Under the pieces are notes generated by a model. It did no database searches and had not been told where the DNA came from. It was given only the letters and a program-made list of their open reading frames with translations. Made by a program: the position numbers and the translations under genes. A stretch of DNA of 17,908 nucleotides, from NCBI GenBank assembly GCA_031290325.1, contig JAITNU010000076.1, positions 1 to 17,908 on the forward strand, in the 5' to 3' direction. This DNA comes from Treponema sp. Lineage in GTDB: Bacteria; Spirochaetota; Spirochaetia; Treponematales; Breznakiellaceae. Below are positions 6,818-14,902 of this stretch, piece by piece (position 1 is the first letter of the stretch; each line of letters opens with the position of its first letter).

Positions 6818-7296
6818 GATTCCTGGCCGTTCATCTTTGCCTTTAATACTTCCAGGGCGGCATTGGCATCCTTTTCCATATCCCTGAAATGCCGGTCTGC
6901 CCCGGCCTTTTCCTCTTCTCCCGGAAGGTAGCCGGCGGCCATTATCAGTTCCTGTTCCAGGAGATCCGGATCAATGCTCCGTGTACGGGCCGCAAGCCCG
7001 GGAAGCTGTTTTCGCATCCTTTCAATCTGGGCTTTCAGCTCTGCGATTTCCGCACTCAGGGCCGCTTGCTGGACCTTGATTTTCTCCGCTTCCTGTTCAG
7101 CAGCATTGGCCAGATCAGCGGCACCCTTTGAACGGGCAAGGGCTATCCGGGCGTTCCACTTCGCCAGTTCCTGGTCCAGAGCTTCCCCTTTCTTTTCCGT
7201 CAGTTTGAGGGCGGTACTATAGTGGATGATGTATTCTTTTGCACCAGCAACATCCATACCAGTAAGATCATCAGGTTTTTGTTCCATTTTTATCAT
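6814..7296 (-). CDS. coiled-coil protein of unknown function
   Basis: I do not recognise this 160-residue protein. It is rich in Lys, Glu, Ala and Leu. From about residue 30 to 110 it shows heptad-like spacing (LTEKKGEALDQEL, QEAEKIKVQQAAL, LKAQIERMRKQL), so a long coiled coil is likely. The C-terminal part has a short PGEEEKAG linker and another charged helix. There is no signal peptide or membrane segment, so it should be cytoplasmic or bound to a partner. Its ATG overlaps the glycerate kinase stop (ATGA) and its stop overlaps the phosphodiesterase start, so it is surely translated with them. A second methionine at residue 4 is an alternative start. Function cannot be read from the sequence. 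Confidence 0.8.
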   Translation of the reverse strand: MIKMEQKPDDLTGMDVAGAKEYIIHYSTALKLTEKKGEALDQELAKWNARIALARSKGAADLANAAEQEAEKIKVQQAALSAEIAELKAQIERMRKQLPGLAARTRSIDPDLLEQELIMAAGYLPGEEEKAGADRHFRDMEKDANAALEVLKAKMNGQES

Positions 7297-8420
7297 TTTT
7301 TACCTAAGTGGATTGCCCGGATGAGGTTTTCCGCCGCAAAGCTAAGGTCCCGCCGGCTATCCTGGATCATGGCGTCAAGGCCAAGCTGCCCGCAGGCAAT
7401 GGAAACCGCATAATCAAAGGATGCAAGCAATTGAGTCACATCCCCACCAAGTCCTCCAGAAAGAAGGGCCACCGGTACCCCGGCATTATGGCTTTCCCGT
7501 GCCACCACAGAACAGAGCTTGCCCCCTGCAGTTTGACCATCGGTCATGCCTTCTCCAGTAATAACCAGGTCTGCATCCTTGATCTGGTTAAAGAAGCCTG
7601 CGTGTTTCATCACCAGCATGGCCCCGGATTCCATGAGCGCCCCGAGGCATATACGCAGACTCGCCCCAAGGCCCCCGGCAGCTCCGTCCCCTGGCTGTGC
7701 TACATCCCCGGCAAGACCTGCCCGTATCCAGGCGGCGGCAAGACGCCCAAGCCCTGCATCCAGCGTTTTCACCATTTCCGCTGTTGCCCCTTTCTGCGGA
7801 CCAAATATGGCCGATGCCCCATGAGGGCCTAAGAGGGGGTTCGTAACATCAGAGGCCACCTTAATGGAAACCTGTTTCAGCCGAGGATCCGCCCCGCTGC
7901 TATCCACCGAGGCGATCCGTGCCAAGGCCCCTCCTCCCTGTCCAACAGGGTTCCCCGTTTCATCCAAAACCTTAAAGCCCAGGGCGCTGATCATCCCGAT
8001 ACCGCCGTCGTTTGTGGCGCTTCCCCCAATACCGATGATAAGCTCCTGTGCCCCTGTGTCCAGGGCGGCGGCGATGAGTTCCCCGGTACCATAGGACGTG
8101 GCCATGAGGGGGTTGAGCCGCTCCCGGCTTACCAGCTCTATCCCCGAAGCGCTCGCCATATCCAGCACCGCCACCCTTCCCCCGTCAATGAGGCCAAATT
8201 CCGCATCGGTCTTATCCCCCAGCGGTCCGGTAACCCGTACTCTGATGAAGCGGCCTCCTGCCGCTACCGCCTTAGCAGTACCTTCCCCGCCATCAGCCAG
8301 GGGGATTTGACAGACCGTCGCGGTCTTATCCGCCTTTACAATGCCTGCTGCTATGGCGGCGCACACTTCCGGGGCGCTCATATTGCCTTTAAATGAATCA
8401 GGAGCCACAATAATCTTCAT
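7293..8420 (-). CDS. garK: glycerate kinase (GarK/GlxK family)
   Basis: This family phosphorylates glycerate, in most members giving 2-phosphoglycerate, and links glyoxylate, sugar-acid or serine breakdown to lower glycolysis. The 375-residue protein opens with APDSFKG (6-12) and continues with LADGGEGT (41-48), GGSATNDGG (132-140), DVTNPLLGP (191-199) and TGEGMTDGQT (288-297), all hallmark motifs; the length is typical. It is the first gene of a four-gene operon. A purine-rich stretch with GGGAGGG lies about ten bases before its ATG, and a candidate promoter sits in the divergent gap with ompA. No other glycerate-pathway gene is in the window. Confidence 0.93.
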   Translation of the reverse strand: MKIIVAPDSFKGNMSAPEVCAAIAAGIVKADKTATVCQIPLADGGEGTAKAVAAGGRFIRVRVTGPLGDKTDAEFGLIDGGRVAVLDMASASGIELVSRERLNPLMATSYGTGELIAAALDTGAQELIIGIGGSATNDGGIGMISALGFKVLDETGNPVGQGGGALARIASVDSSGADPRLKQVSIKVASDVTNPLLGPHGASAIFGPQKGATAEMVKTLDAGLGRLAAAWIRAGLAGDVAQPGDGAAGGLGASLRICLGALMESGAMLVMKHAGFFNQIKDADLVITGEGMTDGQTAGGKLCSVVARESHNAGVPVALLSGGLGGDVTQLLASFDYAVSIACGQLGLDAMIQDSRRDLSFAAENLIRAIHLGKK

Positions 8421-8474
8421 AAACCAGGTACCCTCCCCTCATGATTTGCTTCATGGTATGTGATTAATCGAAGT

Positions 8475-8503
8475 ATTATATCCGATATACATAAGTATGA
8501 GAA
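8475..8503 (-). promoter_or_regulatory. candidate promoter of the garK-murJ operon
   Basis: On the minus strand a perfect TATAAT (8480-8475) has TTCTCA (8503-8498) 17 bases upstream, a four-of-six match to TTGACA. Transcription would begin near 8468, giving a leader of about 48 bases before garK. The -35 overlaps the first codons of the divergent ompA-family gene, so the two transcription units may interfere. No good + strand promoter for ompA was seen in the 76-base gap. Confidence 0.45.
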
Positions 8504-9798
8504 GATTCATGTTCACGACTATCGCACTGGGGGCGGTATTTTTTTCATGCCTGTACCTCCCCGCCCAGGAAGCCTCTGATATGGCGATGATGGCTATGGC
8601 AGATACCGGGCCTTATTCATTGATTGAACGTTCCGACTGGCGCCGGTACGATAACGGGAAATATATCGGCCTTACCTTTCGGGAGGTCCGGGCATCCATC
8701 TCCCCCAAACCGGCCACGAAGACCAATGGTCCCGCAGCAGGGGGACTCCTATACCAGGGGAATTTTCTGGTCCTCGAAGAAACCCGCCGGGACATGCGCC
8801 AAAGCGCCCAGGCCGTGGACGCGGTGATCCCCGTCAGCTTTCAACTCCGCACTGATGGAGCCGTCTCCATAGAAAACGATCAGGGCTTTCCCCGCCTTCG
8901 GGGTTTCCCCACCTTTCCTAAACAGCAGATACGCCCTGGTTTCAAGTGGTCTGCTCCGGGAAACCGCGCCGTAGACCCCTTGAACAGCGGCCAGCCGGTA
9001 ATCGTTTCCTTCACTGCCGAATATGAATACCGGGGAGTTGAAGATTATAAGGGGACGCCGGTGTACCGGATTGTGGCGCGTTACAGTTCCCGCTATCAGG
9101 GCAGCAGCCCTCGTGTACAAACTTCAGCGGAAGGGCAGCCTTTTTCCAGAATTCAGGACAGTCATACCGTGGACATCCTCATCCGGGTTTCCGATGGCCT
9201 CCTCCTCTTCATGCGGGATACCCTGGATGAAACCTTTTCCTGGCCTGATGGATCACGGGTACAGTTTAAGGGGTTTACCCTGACCTTTGGAGAAGGGATC
9301 ATCCCCCTGGACCGGGACACCCTCATCGCTTCTTTGGAACATGAAATACATCCGCCGCCAGAGACTCCACTCGTGGAGAGTACTCCTGTACCTGAACCGG
9401 TCGCGCCAATCGTGACGGGCCTGGAGGGGGATATTGAGTTGGTCCCCGTCCCAGAGGGCATCCGGCTTACGGTCAAGGACATCCGCTTTGTCCCGAATTC
9501 CGCTGACTTTCTCCCTGCAGAGCAGCCCCGGCTGGACAAGATAGCCCAGGCCCTCAAGCAGGTACCAGACCGGACCTTCCTGGTGGAGGGCCATACCGCC
9601 GCCACCGGAGACCCCAAGGGGGAGCAGGAACTTTCGGTAGAACGGGCCAGGCACATGGTGGATGAATTAGTGCGCCGTGGCATTCCCGCGGATCGCCTGA
9701 TTTACAAGGGCTGGGGCGGCACGAAACCCCTGGGCGATAACGCCACCGACGCCGGACGCACCCATAATCGCCGCGTAGAGATTACGATTTTGGAATAA
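8497..9798 (+). CDS. OmpA-family cell-envelope protein
   Basis: This 433-residue exported protein probably sits in the outer membrane or periplasm and holds on to peptidoglycan. A signal sequence (MRRF then a hydrophobic run to about residue 22) includes FFSC, a loose lipobox, so it may be a lipoprotein; PAQEA is an alternative signal peptidase I site. Residues 30-280 form a large beta-rich region I do not recognise. A Pro-rich linker follows (about 286-304, PPPETP and PVPEPVAP), then an OmpA domain from about 309 to the end. That domain has RFVPNSADFLP, the binding helix ELSVERARHMVDEL, and the closing NATDAGRTHNRRVEI. The usual OmpA aspartate and arginine that contact peptidoglycan fit ATDAGR-HNRRVE. 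The ATG at 8509 is an alternative start, but 8497 gives a better signal peptide. Confidence 0.85.
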   Translation: MRRFMFTTIALGAVFFSCLYLPAQEASDMAMMAMADTGPYSLIERSDWRRYDNGKYIGLTFREVRASISPKPATKTNGPAAGGLLYQGNFLVLEETRRDMRQSAQAVDAVIPVSFQLRTDGAVSIENDQGFPRLRGFPTFPKQQIRPGFKWSAPGNRAVDPLNSGQPVIVSFTAEYEYRGVEDYKGTPVYRIVARYSSRYQGSSPRVQTSAEGQPFSRIQDSHTVDILIRVSDGLLLFMRDTLDETFSWPDGSRVQFKGFTLTFGEGIIPLDRDTLIASLEHEIHPPPETPLVESTPVPEPVAPIVTGLEGDIELVPVPEGIRLTVKDIRFVPNSADFLPAEQPRLDKIAQALKQVPDRTFLVEGHTAATGDPKGEQELSVERARHMVDELVRRGIPADRLIYKGWGGTKPLGDNATDAGRTHNRRVEITILE

Positions 9799-9829
9799 AC
9801 GAAAATGGCAGTGGAAAAGCTGTATTCAC

Positions 9830-9910
9830 GGACTGTGTAACGCACATCTGTTGCGGGAGCTTGTAGGTATCCTTGAAAACACCGGGCAAACCTGGGTGCA
9901 GGAGATGCTC
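9830..9910 (+). mobile_element. relic of an IS66-family transposase
   Basis: One frame in the 128-base gap after ompA reads GLCNAHLLREL then VGILENTGQTWVQEM. This is the conserved CxAHhLREL segment of IS66-type transposases followed by the usual Gln/Trp-Ala/Met helix. The frame has no start, and the family sequence before and after is missing, so only about 27 codons survive. No terminal inverted repeats or target duplication were found. It shows that an insertion sequence once lay between ompA and pyrB and was almost wholly deleted. Recognition is from the motif only. Confidence 0.6.
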
Positions 9911-9944
9911 GTATCCAGTCACCTTTTCATAGATGACTGGGTAC
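9911..9944. repeat. inverted repeat around the pyrB stop codon
   Basis: GTATCCAGTCA (9911-9921) can pair with TGACTGGGTAC (9934-9944): eleven pairs including one G-U, with a 12-base loop that contains the pyrB stop codon (9929-9927). Neither strand has a T-run after the stem, so a classical Rho-independent terminator is doubtful. It could still protect or end the pyrB and ompA messages from the two convergent units. Confidence 0.5.
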
Positions 9945-10871
9945 CCCTAAGATTGACGCCAACAGCGCCATTCTGATGTACATACCGTATTGGGCCTGTT
10001 TGAAGTAACTCGCACGGGGGTCTATGTCCACTTCCGGGGCGATCTCATTCACCCGCGGCAGGGGATGGAGGATGATCAGGGTTTTCCGGGCTGGCTTCAT
10101 CTTTTCCATGTTGAGGATGTAACTATCCTTGAGGCGGATATAATCTTCCTCGTTGAAAAACCGTTCCCGTTGTACACGGGTCATGTACAGTACATCAAGA
10201 TCGCCGATTACCTTTTCAAGACAATCGACTTCCTGGTATTCAATGGCCTCCTTGTCAAGAATCCCCGTTTTGATGTATGCAGGCACCTTCAGTTCCGGCG
10301 GGGAGATGAACACCATTCTGATATGGGGATAGCGGGACAGGGCCTTTGCCAGGGAATGGACGGTGCGGCCAAATTTGAGGTCCCCGCAGAAGCCCACGGT
10401 GAAATCACCGATGGCTCCCCGGAGCTGCCGGATGGTCATGAGGTCCGTCAGGGTCTGAGTGGGATGGTGGTGGCCGCCGTCCCCGGCGTTTATCACCGGT
10501 ACTTGGGCATAGCGGGAAGCCAGCAGTGCCGCCCCCTCCTTGGGGTTCCGCATGACAATGGCGTCGGTATAGCAGGCTACGGTCCGTATCGTGTCCGCAA
10601 GGCTCTCCCCTTTTGCCGCTGAACTGGAACCGGGTTCCGCGAAGCCCAGGCAGTTTCCCCCCAAACGCAGCATGGCCGCCTCAAAACTCAGCCGGGTCCG
10701 GGTGCTCGGTTCAAAGAACAGGGTGGCCAGCAGTTTCCCCCGGCAGCTTTCCCGCAGATACACCGGGTCATCCTCGATCTCTTCCGCCAGGGTGAAGAGC
10801 CTATCCATTTCATCCAGGGTAAAATCCCCCGGTTCGATGAGATGCCGTCCTCTGAGTTTGGTTGCATACAT
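9927..10871 (-). CDS. pyrB: aspartate carbamoyltransferase, catalytic chain
   Basis: PyrB joins carbamoyl phosphate to aspartate, the first committed step of pyrimidine synthesis. The 314-residue protein has the carbamoyl-phosphate loop FFEPSTRTR (52-60), the flexible loop SSSAAKGES (82-90), GDGGHHHPTQTLTDL (130-144) and the aspartate loop ILHPLPRVNEI (267-277), all conserved. Length is normal for the catalytic chain. No pyrI or other pyrimidine gene is nearby. It lies 11 bases after the transglutaminase-like gene and uses a GAGG ribosome site just before its ATG, so it is probably the last gene of the lipoprotein operon. An IS66 relic abuts its 3' end. Confidence 0.95.
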   Translation of the reverse strand: MYATKLRGRHLIEPGDFTLDEMDRLFTLAEEIEDDPVYLRESCRGKLLATLFFEPSTRTRLSFEAAMLRLGGNCLGFAEPGSSSAAKGESLADTIRTVACYTDAIVMRNPKEGAALLASRYAQVPVINAGDGGHHHPTQTLTDLMTIRQLRGAIGDFTVGFCGDLKFGRTVHSLAKALSRYPHIRMVFISPPELKVPAYIKTGILDKEAIEYQEVDCLEKVIGDLDVLYMTRVQRERFFNEEDYIRLKDSYILNMEKMKPARKTLIILHPLPRVNEIAPEVDIDPRASYFKQAQYGMYIRMALLASILGVPSHL

Positions 10872-10882
10872 AAGTACCTCGC

Positions 10883-12373
10883 TTACTTTTTTTTAATCGC
10901 CTTTTCTACCAGTTCCAGGTCTGCGCTCAGATGGCGGTTACCGGGAAATTCTTTCAGTGCGTCGAGGATAAACTGGCGGGCGCCTTCGTAATTCCTGTGG
11001 TTAAATAAATCCACAAAGGTATTGTGAAGCTCCGCAACCCGGTTAGTACGGAATACCTGGAGGCTGTTCTCAAGCTGGGAATTTTTGCCGTACCGGGTTA
11101 TGGCGGCCTCGATGAATTTGAGGGCTTCAAGGGAGCTTTTTTCCAGGGCTAAAAGCTCTGCCGCTTTGAGCAAAACAAAGGTTCGCAGTTCCTCGATCCG
11201 GCCAGCCGGGAGTATTGAAGTGGTTTTTACCTCATCAAGGAGCTTCAGCACGGCTTCCGCGTTGTCTGAACTTCTAATCCGGGAACTCTGCTGTACTAAA
11301 TCAGCATCCAGAATCATGATCCTGAAGGCAGCAGCGTTTCCAGGACTGAGACGGGACAGATTCGCGTTGAACAGGTCCTGGGCTTCGGAAATCCGCTGAT
11401 TTTGCAGCATTTGCACCAGGCGGGTATTCACAACGGTGTATATAAAGTCCTGCCACTCCTCATCAGGATACCGGGCTTCCGCCAGGCCTGCCCAGCGGAG
11501 GGCTTCTTCTTCCTTCCCCGCCCTGACCAGGGAATTGCCAAAGTTGAGCAGCAAGTCTATCAGGTCCTTGCGGGGGTCTGAGAAAAACGATGATGCCGCG
11601 GGATTCCGGCGCTGGGAAAGCAGGGCCGCCCGGTTCACTGCCAGGGGCACGGCCTCGTTAAACCGGTTTCGGGATTCCAATTCGGTAATCCGGTTGGAGA
11701 GAATGAGGGAGACCAGTTCCAGTTGACTTATGGAAGCCCGATCCCGGTAGTTCCGGGCCGGTACATAGGTAAACCCCGTAACGGCGTGGAAATTATCGTG
11801 GAATTCCCGGCGGGTTCCGGGATCAAAACCCAGGGGATTGGCGGTCTCCACATCAAGGATAAGGGAACCGCCGGCATTGACCATTACAAAGGCATGATCC
11901 CTGGTCATCACCCCCTTCACATCAAGTCCCACGGAAACGGCAAGGATCATGTACAGCACTGCTGAAGAGACGCAGTTATAGGTTCCAGAGGTCAGGAGGG
12001 TATCGAGCTTGACCTGGTAGGGAGCATAGGTCTTGAGGAATTTCTTATGCATGAAGGCCAGCACAAAGACCCCCTTTTCCCGGGGATACAAGGGCAGAGC
12101 GGGAGACATCCGCAACTCATCAACCGCCCCCCGGATGAGTCCCTCAAAGAAAGGCTGCCGCTTTCCCGTGGCAGAGCCATCTGCCCCGGATGCCCAGAGG
12201 CTTAATTCAGTCAGGGTCTGCCAGGAAGCCTGTTCCTGACGGGCATATTCATAGGCTTTTGGATCCGCCTCAAGGGTGGGAAAGGGGACCGCTGTTTGAG
12301 CCTTGAGACGCGCCGTCCCTGCTACCATGAGGAGGATAAAAAACCAGGTAAAAATCGTCTTGTTCATTGGCAT
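10883..12373 (-). CDS. exported transglutaminase-like protein with TPR repeats
   Basis: The 496-residue protein has a signal peptide (hydrophobic core about 7-19, cleavage near LKAQ, 23-26). Residues about 100-180 form a transglutaminase-like, papain-fold unit. C134 in TSGTYNCVSSA, H160 in TRDHAFV and D174 in LILDVET are placed like the family's Cys-His-Asp triad. The rest, about 210-496, is helical with repeat-like segments (LLNFGNSLVRAGKEEEALRW, ITRYGKNSQLENSL) that resemble TPRs. So a periplasmic thiol hydrolase or amide-bond enzyme held to partners by TPRs is likely; its substrate is unknown. It starts 12 bases after the LPP20-like gene. The first methionines (1 and 3) lack a strong ribosome site, so the start is slightly uncertain. 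Cell-wall or lipoprotein peptides would be plausible targets given the neighbours. Confidence 0.75.
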   Translation of the reverse strand: MPMNKTIFTWFFILLMVAGTARLKAQTAVPFPTLEADPKAYEYARQEQASWQTLTELSLWASGADGSATGKRQPFFEGLIRGAVDELRMSPALPLYPREKGVFVLAFMHKKFLKTYAPYQVKLDTLLTSGTYNCVSSAVLYMILAVSVGLDVKGVMTRDHAFVMVNAGGSLILDVETANPLGFDPGTRREFHDNFHAVTGFTYVPARNYRDRASISQLELVSLILSNRITELESRNRFNEAVPLAVNRAALLSQRRNPAASSFFSDPRKDLIDLLLNFGNSLVRAGKEEEALRWAGLAEARYPDEEWQDFIYTVVNTRLVQMLQNQRISEAQDLFNANLSRLSPGNAAAFRIMILDADLVQQSSRIRSSDNAEAVLKLLDEVKTTSILPAGRIEELRTFVLLKAAELLALEKSSLEALKFIEAAITRYGKNSQLENSLQVFRTNRVAELHNTFVDLFNHRNYEGARQFILDALKEFPGNRHLSADLELVEKAIKKK

Positions 12374-12385
12374 CCAAAGGGGGCA

Positions 12386-13531
12386 CTATTTCAATAAAGC
12401 TGAAAAATACCCGGATAATACCCCTCCATAAGAATCGCCGATCTTCTTTTCTGCCGTCGCAACAGCCCGGTTTATCGCTTCAGAAAGTGTGACATGTCCT
12501 TCCCTGCCGTTAATATTGAAGGGCAGCAGTATGCTGTTATCCACCGTATCCGTCAGATTCGCATCAACCACCCACCGGGCAAATTTATTGGTATTATTGG
12601 GATATTCCACCGGATCGAGCGTCACTTTTACCCTCAGCATATACCGGGAATTGGTTCCGCCGCTCTTGAACCCTGCCTTGTAAATCACATCGGCAAAGGC
12701 CCCTTCAATCCGGTTCGACTGGTCATTCGTTACGACTAACCCAATCGGGAGGTTTTTAACGATATTTGCCGCTTCCAGGCGATAACTGTTACCTGTTTTG
12801 AGGTCCGCAGGCACAATGTTGGAGGTATTACCCACCATGGAGAGAACCTTGCCATAGACCTCGTTTGCATCGGCGATAATAGCGGCCAGTTGATACCGGG
12901 AATACCCCTCAAGGCTGTTCTTATCCTGAGCAGACATGGCAAGCAGTTCATCGATCATCCCCTGATTTGACCGTATCATATCAGGGTAAATGGTCGAGGC
13001 ATTGGCCTTTTCCAGGATCGCGACGGCGTAATACGTGCGCTTATTGTCGTACCATACCTCCCCGATCTCGGCCCCCACGAGGGACTGCATCTCCACGATG
13101 ATGGTGATCGCGTTTTTAACCGAACTGTTTTTCGATACCTCAGTCCCTCCCCTGGTTACCGATTCCGAGTAACCGGACAACGTATCAAGCTGGGATTTTA
13201 TGTTTTGACCAAAAACCGAGGTAAGCGACACCAGGGCACTTTTTTCCGCTATGCTCCGGTCGGATCCATACCCAACGGCAGCGACATAGTCATTTTTACT
13301 ATACGCCGTATAGGGGTCCGCAACCCAAGCGGGTTCCTTTCCCCCGCGAACCGGCGGCTTCTCGGCCGATGAACCGCTGGGAGCAGGCCTCGGTTCCCCC
13401 GTCATTTCGGCAACCGCGGCCTGTGCCGCAGCTTCTGCCTTTGCATCGGCATGAGAAGGGGGCGTACTTCCGCACCCCACTAAGGTTCCCATAATACCGG
13501 CTATCAGGACTAAAGATACTACTTTAAACAT
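12386..13531 (-). CDS. LPP20-like lipoprotein
   Basis: The 381-residue protein has a clear lipobox, LVGC with Cys20, so it should be lipid-anchored facing the periplasm. A linker rich in Ala, Pro and Glu (about 24-65) precedes EPAWVADPYTAYSKNDYVAAVGYG (pattern at about 66-90) and DRSIAEKSALVSLTSVFG. These resemble the LPP20 domain, named after a Helicobacter surface lipoprotein. The remainder, about 120-381, is mixed alpha/beta and unrecognised. It includes a second apparently conserved unit ending GREGHVTLSEAINRA. The start overlaps the end of the COG3014-like gene by 13 bases, suggesting coupled translation. Related LPP20, LpoB and COG3014 genes are, to my knowledge, found together in several phyla; a shared envelope role is inferred. 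Confidence 0.75.
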   Translation of the reverse strand: MFKVVSLVLIAGIMGTLVGCGSTPPSHADAKAEAAAQAAVAEMTGEPRPAPSGSSAEKPPVRGGKEPAWVADPYTAYSKNDYVAAVGYGSDRSIAEKSALVSLTSVFGQNIKSQLDTLSGYSESVTRGGTEVSKNSSVKNAITIIVEMQSLVGAEIGEVWYDNKRTYYAVAILEKANASTIYPDMIRSNQGMIDELLAMSAQDKNSLEGYSRYQLAAIIADANEVYGKVLSMVGNTSNIVPADLKTGNSYRLEAANIVKNLPIGLVVTNDQSNRIEGAFADVIYKAGFKSGGTNSRYMLRVKVTLDPVEYPNNTNKFARWVVDANLTDTVDNSILLPFNINGREGHVTLSEAINRAVATAEKKIGDSYGGVLSGYFSALLK

Positions 13532-14862
13532 ACCGTCTCCGTTAAATTAAGTTTATTTGCCTCAACCTTTACCCGATCGTACCGATAGGAAGCGACAATA
13601 CCGCCGTTTCCATAGTAATTCACCGTAAAGGAATAAGTGCCCGGATCAAGATTGATACCCCCTACAAACGCATACCGTGGAAAATACCGGGACATACGAA
13701 TATCCGCCTGCTCACTGACATCGGAGGCCACCTTGGAGAGGATACCCACCAGGAGGCCTATCCCGCTGCCACCTTGATCCTCAGCGACATTGGTCGCCAC
13801 TGAACTGCCAATGGCCTTTATAAAGGTACGGAGAAAGGTTTTAAGAAAGATCAATGCATACTTCGCCTTAAAGGTCTCAAAGGCGACTAAACCCATATCT
13901 TCCAGTAAATCAAGCTCAAATTGTTCTCCTCCGTCAATACGCACTACCACCCGGTTAACCACGGAGGGGCGGGAAACCATTTGGGGAAGCGCCAGTTTAG
14001 CCAGATTGTTCGGGAAGGGCAAGCCCGGAAGGGGTATCTGGATCGCCATTTCCTGTTTTACCGGAGACAAACCTGCAAAGCTGATAACATTGAACCGGGC
14101 CTTCCCCGGAGGAATGGCCAATTCCTCACCGGTTTCATACCCTTCTTCCCCCCGGGGAACCAGGGACTGAGGCAAGGGGTTTGTGTAGACCGAAGGGGCT
14201 TCATTATAGGCTTTCTGGATCTCTGCAAAGTCGATACGGGCGTCATCGGCGTCACCATTACCGCGATAAAAAAGCACCCCCAGATACCGGGCCAAGGCGG
14301 AATTTGAAAAATTCACCTTGCCGCTGGGAACCTCACCCCCATCAACCTGCCGGACACTCTGGGCTTTAGCACGGGCCGCCTCGTACTTATCCGATAAGCC
14401 CTGCAGTTTTTCATTAACCTTGCGGATTTCGACCAAAGCCCCTTCCAGGTCTTCCCGGTGATAATAGTTCAAGGCGTTGAAGACATTGCAGTACAGATCC
14501 TCATAATCTTCACCCCCATAGTCCCTGGTATTATCATTGGCAATATAGGAAGCAGCTTCAAGGGTGATACTTTTCGTATAGGCTTCCTGGATTAAACGTT
14601 CCCCTTCCTCTAAATCCTGGGAAGAATCATCGTATTGCCCGGCATAATGTTCAATGACCCCTTTATCAAGGTACAGCATGACCGCGTTTTTTCTCGGGTA
14701 AATGGGCTTCCTGGTTTCCTGCCGTTTTTCAATAACCACAACCGCATGTTCAAAAGACCCTTCCCCTACCCCGGCATCCACATCCCGGTACACATCCGGG
14801 TTAGTGGCACAGGAGAAAAAGAGAAACCCGGCGATTACAATCAACCCAGCTCTTTTAAGCAT
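13519..14862 (-). CDS. COG3014-like lipoprotein with TPR-like N-terminal half
   Basis: The 447-residue protein begins with a signal sequence ending FLFFSC (Cys18), a loose lipobox. Residues about 35-240 are helical with TPR-like stretches (RKNAVMLYLDKGVIEHYAGQ and ALNYYHREDLEGALVEIRKV). The middle contains PLPGLPFPNN and VVNRVVVRIDGGE. A Gly-rich hydrophobic stretch, GGSGIGLLVGILSKVASD, is at about 367-384. The end, LDPGTYSFTVNYY, looks like a small beta domain. This layout agrees with the uncharacterised COG3014 family; I cannot assign a reaction. It lies 40 bases after the LpoB-like gene. AAGGAG sits rather far (13 bases) before its ATG. The neighbours argue for a shared envelope complex. 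Confidence 0.65.
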   Translation of the reverse strand: MLKRAGLIVIAGFLFFSCATNPDVYRDVDAGVGEGSFEHAVVVIEKRQETRKPIYPRKNAVMLYLDKGVIEHYAGQYDDSSQDLEEGERLIQEAYTKSITLEAASYIANDNTRDYGGEDYEDLYCNVFNALNYYHREDLEGALVEIRKVNEKLQGLSDKYEAARAKAQSVRQVDGGEVPSGKVNFSNSALARYLGVLFYRGNGDADDARIDFAEIQKAYNEAPSVYTNPLPQSLVPRGEEGYETGEELAIPPGKARFNVISFAGLSPVKQEMAIQIPLPGLPFPNNLAKLALPQMVSRPSVVNRVVVRIDGGEQFELDLLEDMGLVAFETFKAKYALIFLKTFLRTFIKAIGSSVATNVAEDQGGSGIGLLVGILSKVASDVSEQADIRMSRYFPRYAFVGGINLDPGTYSFTVNYYGNGGIVASYRYDRVKVEANKLNLTETVCLK

Positions 14863-14902
14863 TTTTATCTTTTTTCTCCTTAATTAAAAACCGCTCTTTA
14901 CC

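Noticed and set aside
4479..14862. Many long open frames on the opposite strand of murJ, garK, pyrB and the lipoprotein genes
   Set aside because: They overlap well-supported genes fully, have no recognisable motifs or ribosome sites, and are expected by chance in GC-rich coding DNA.
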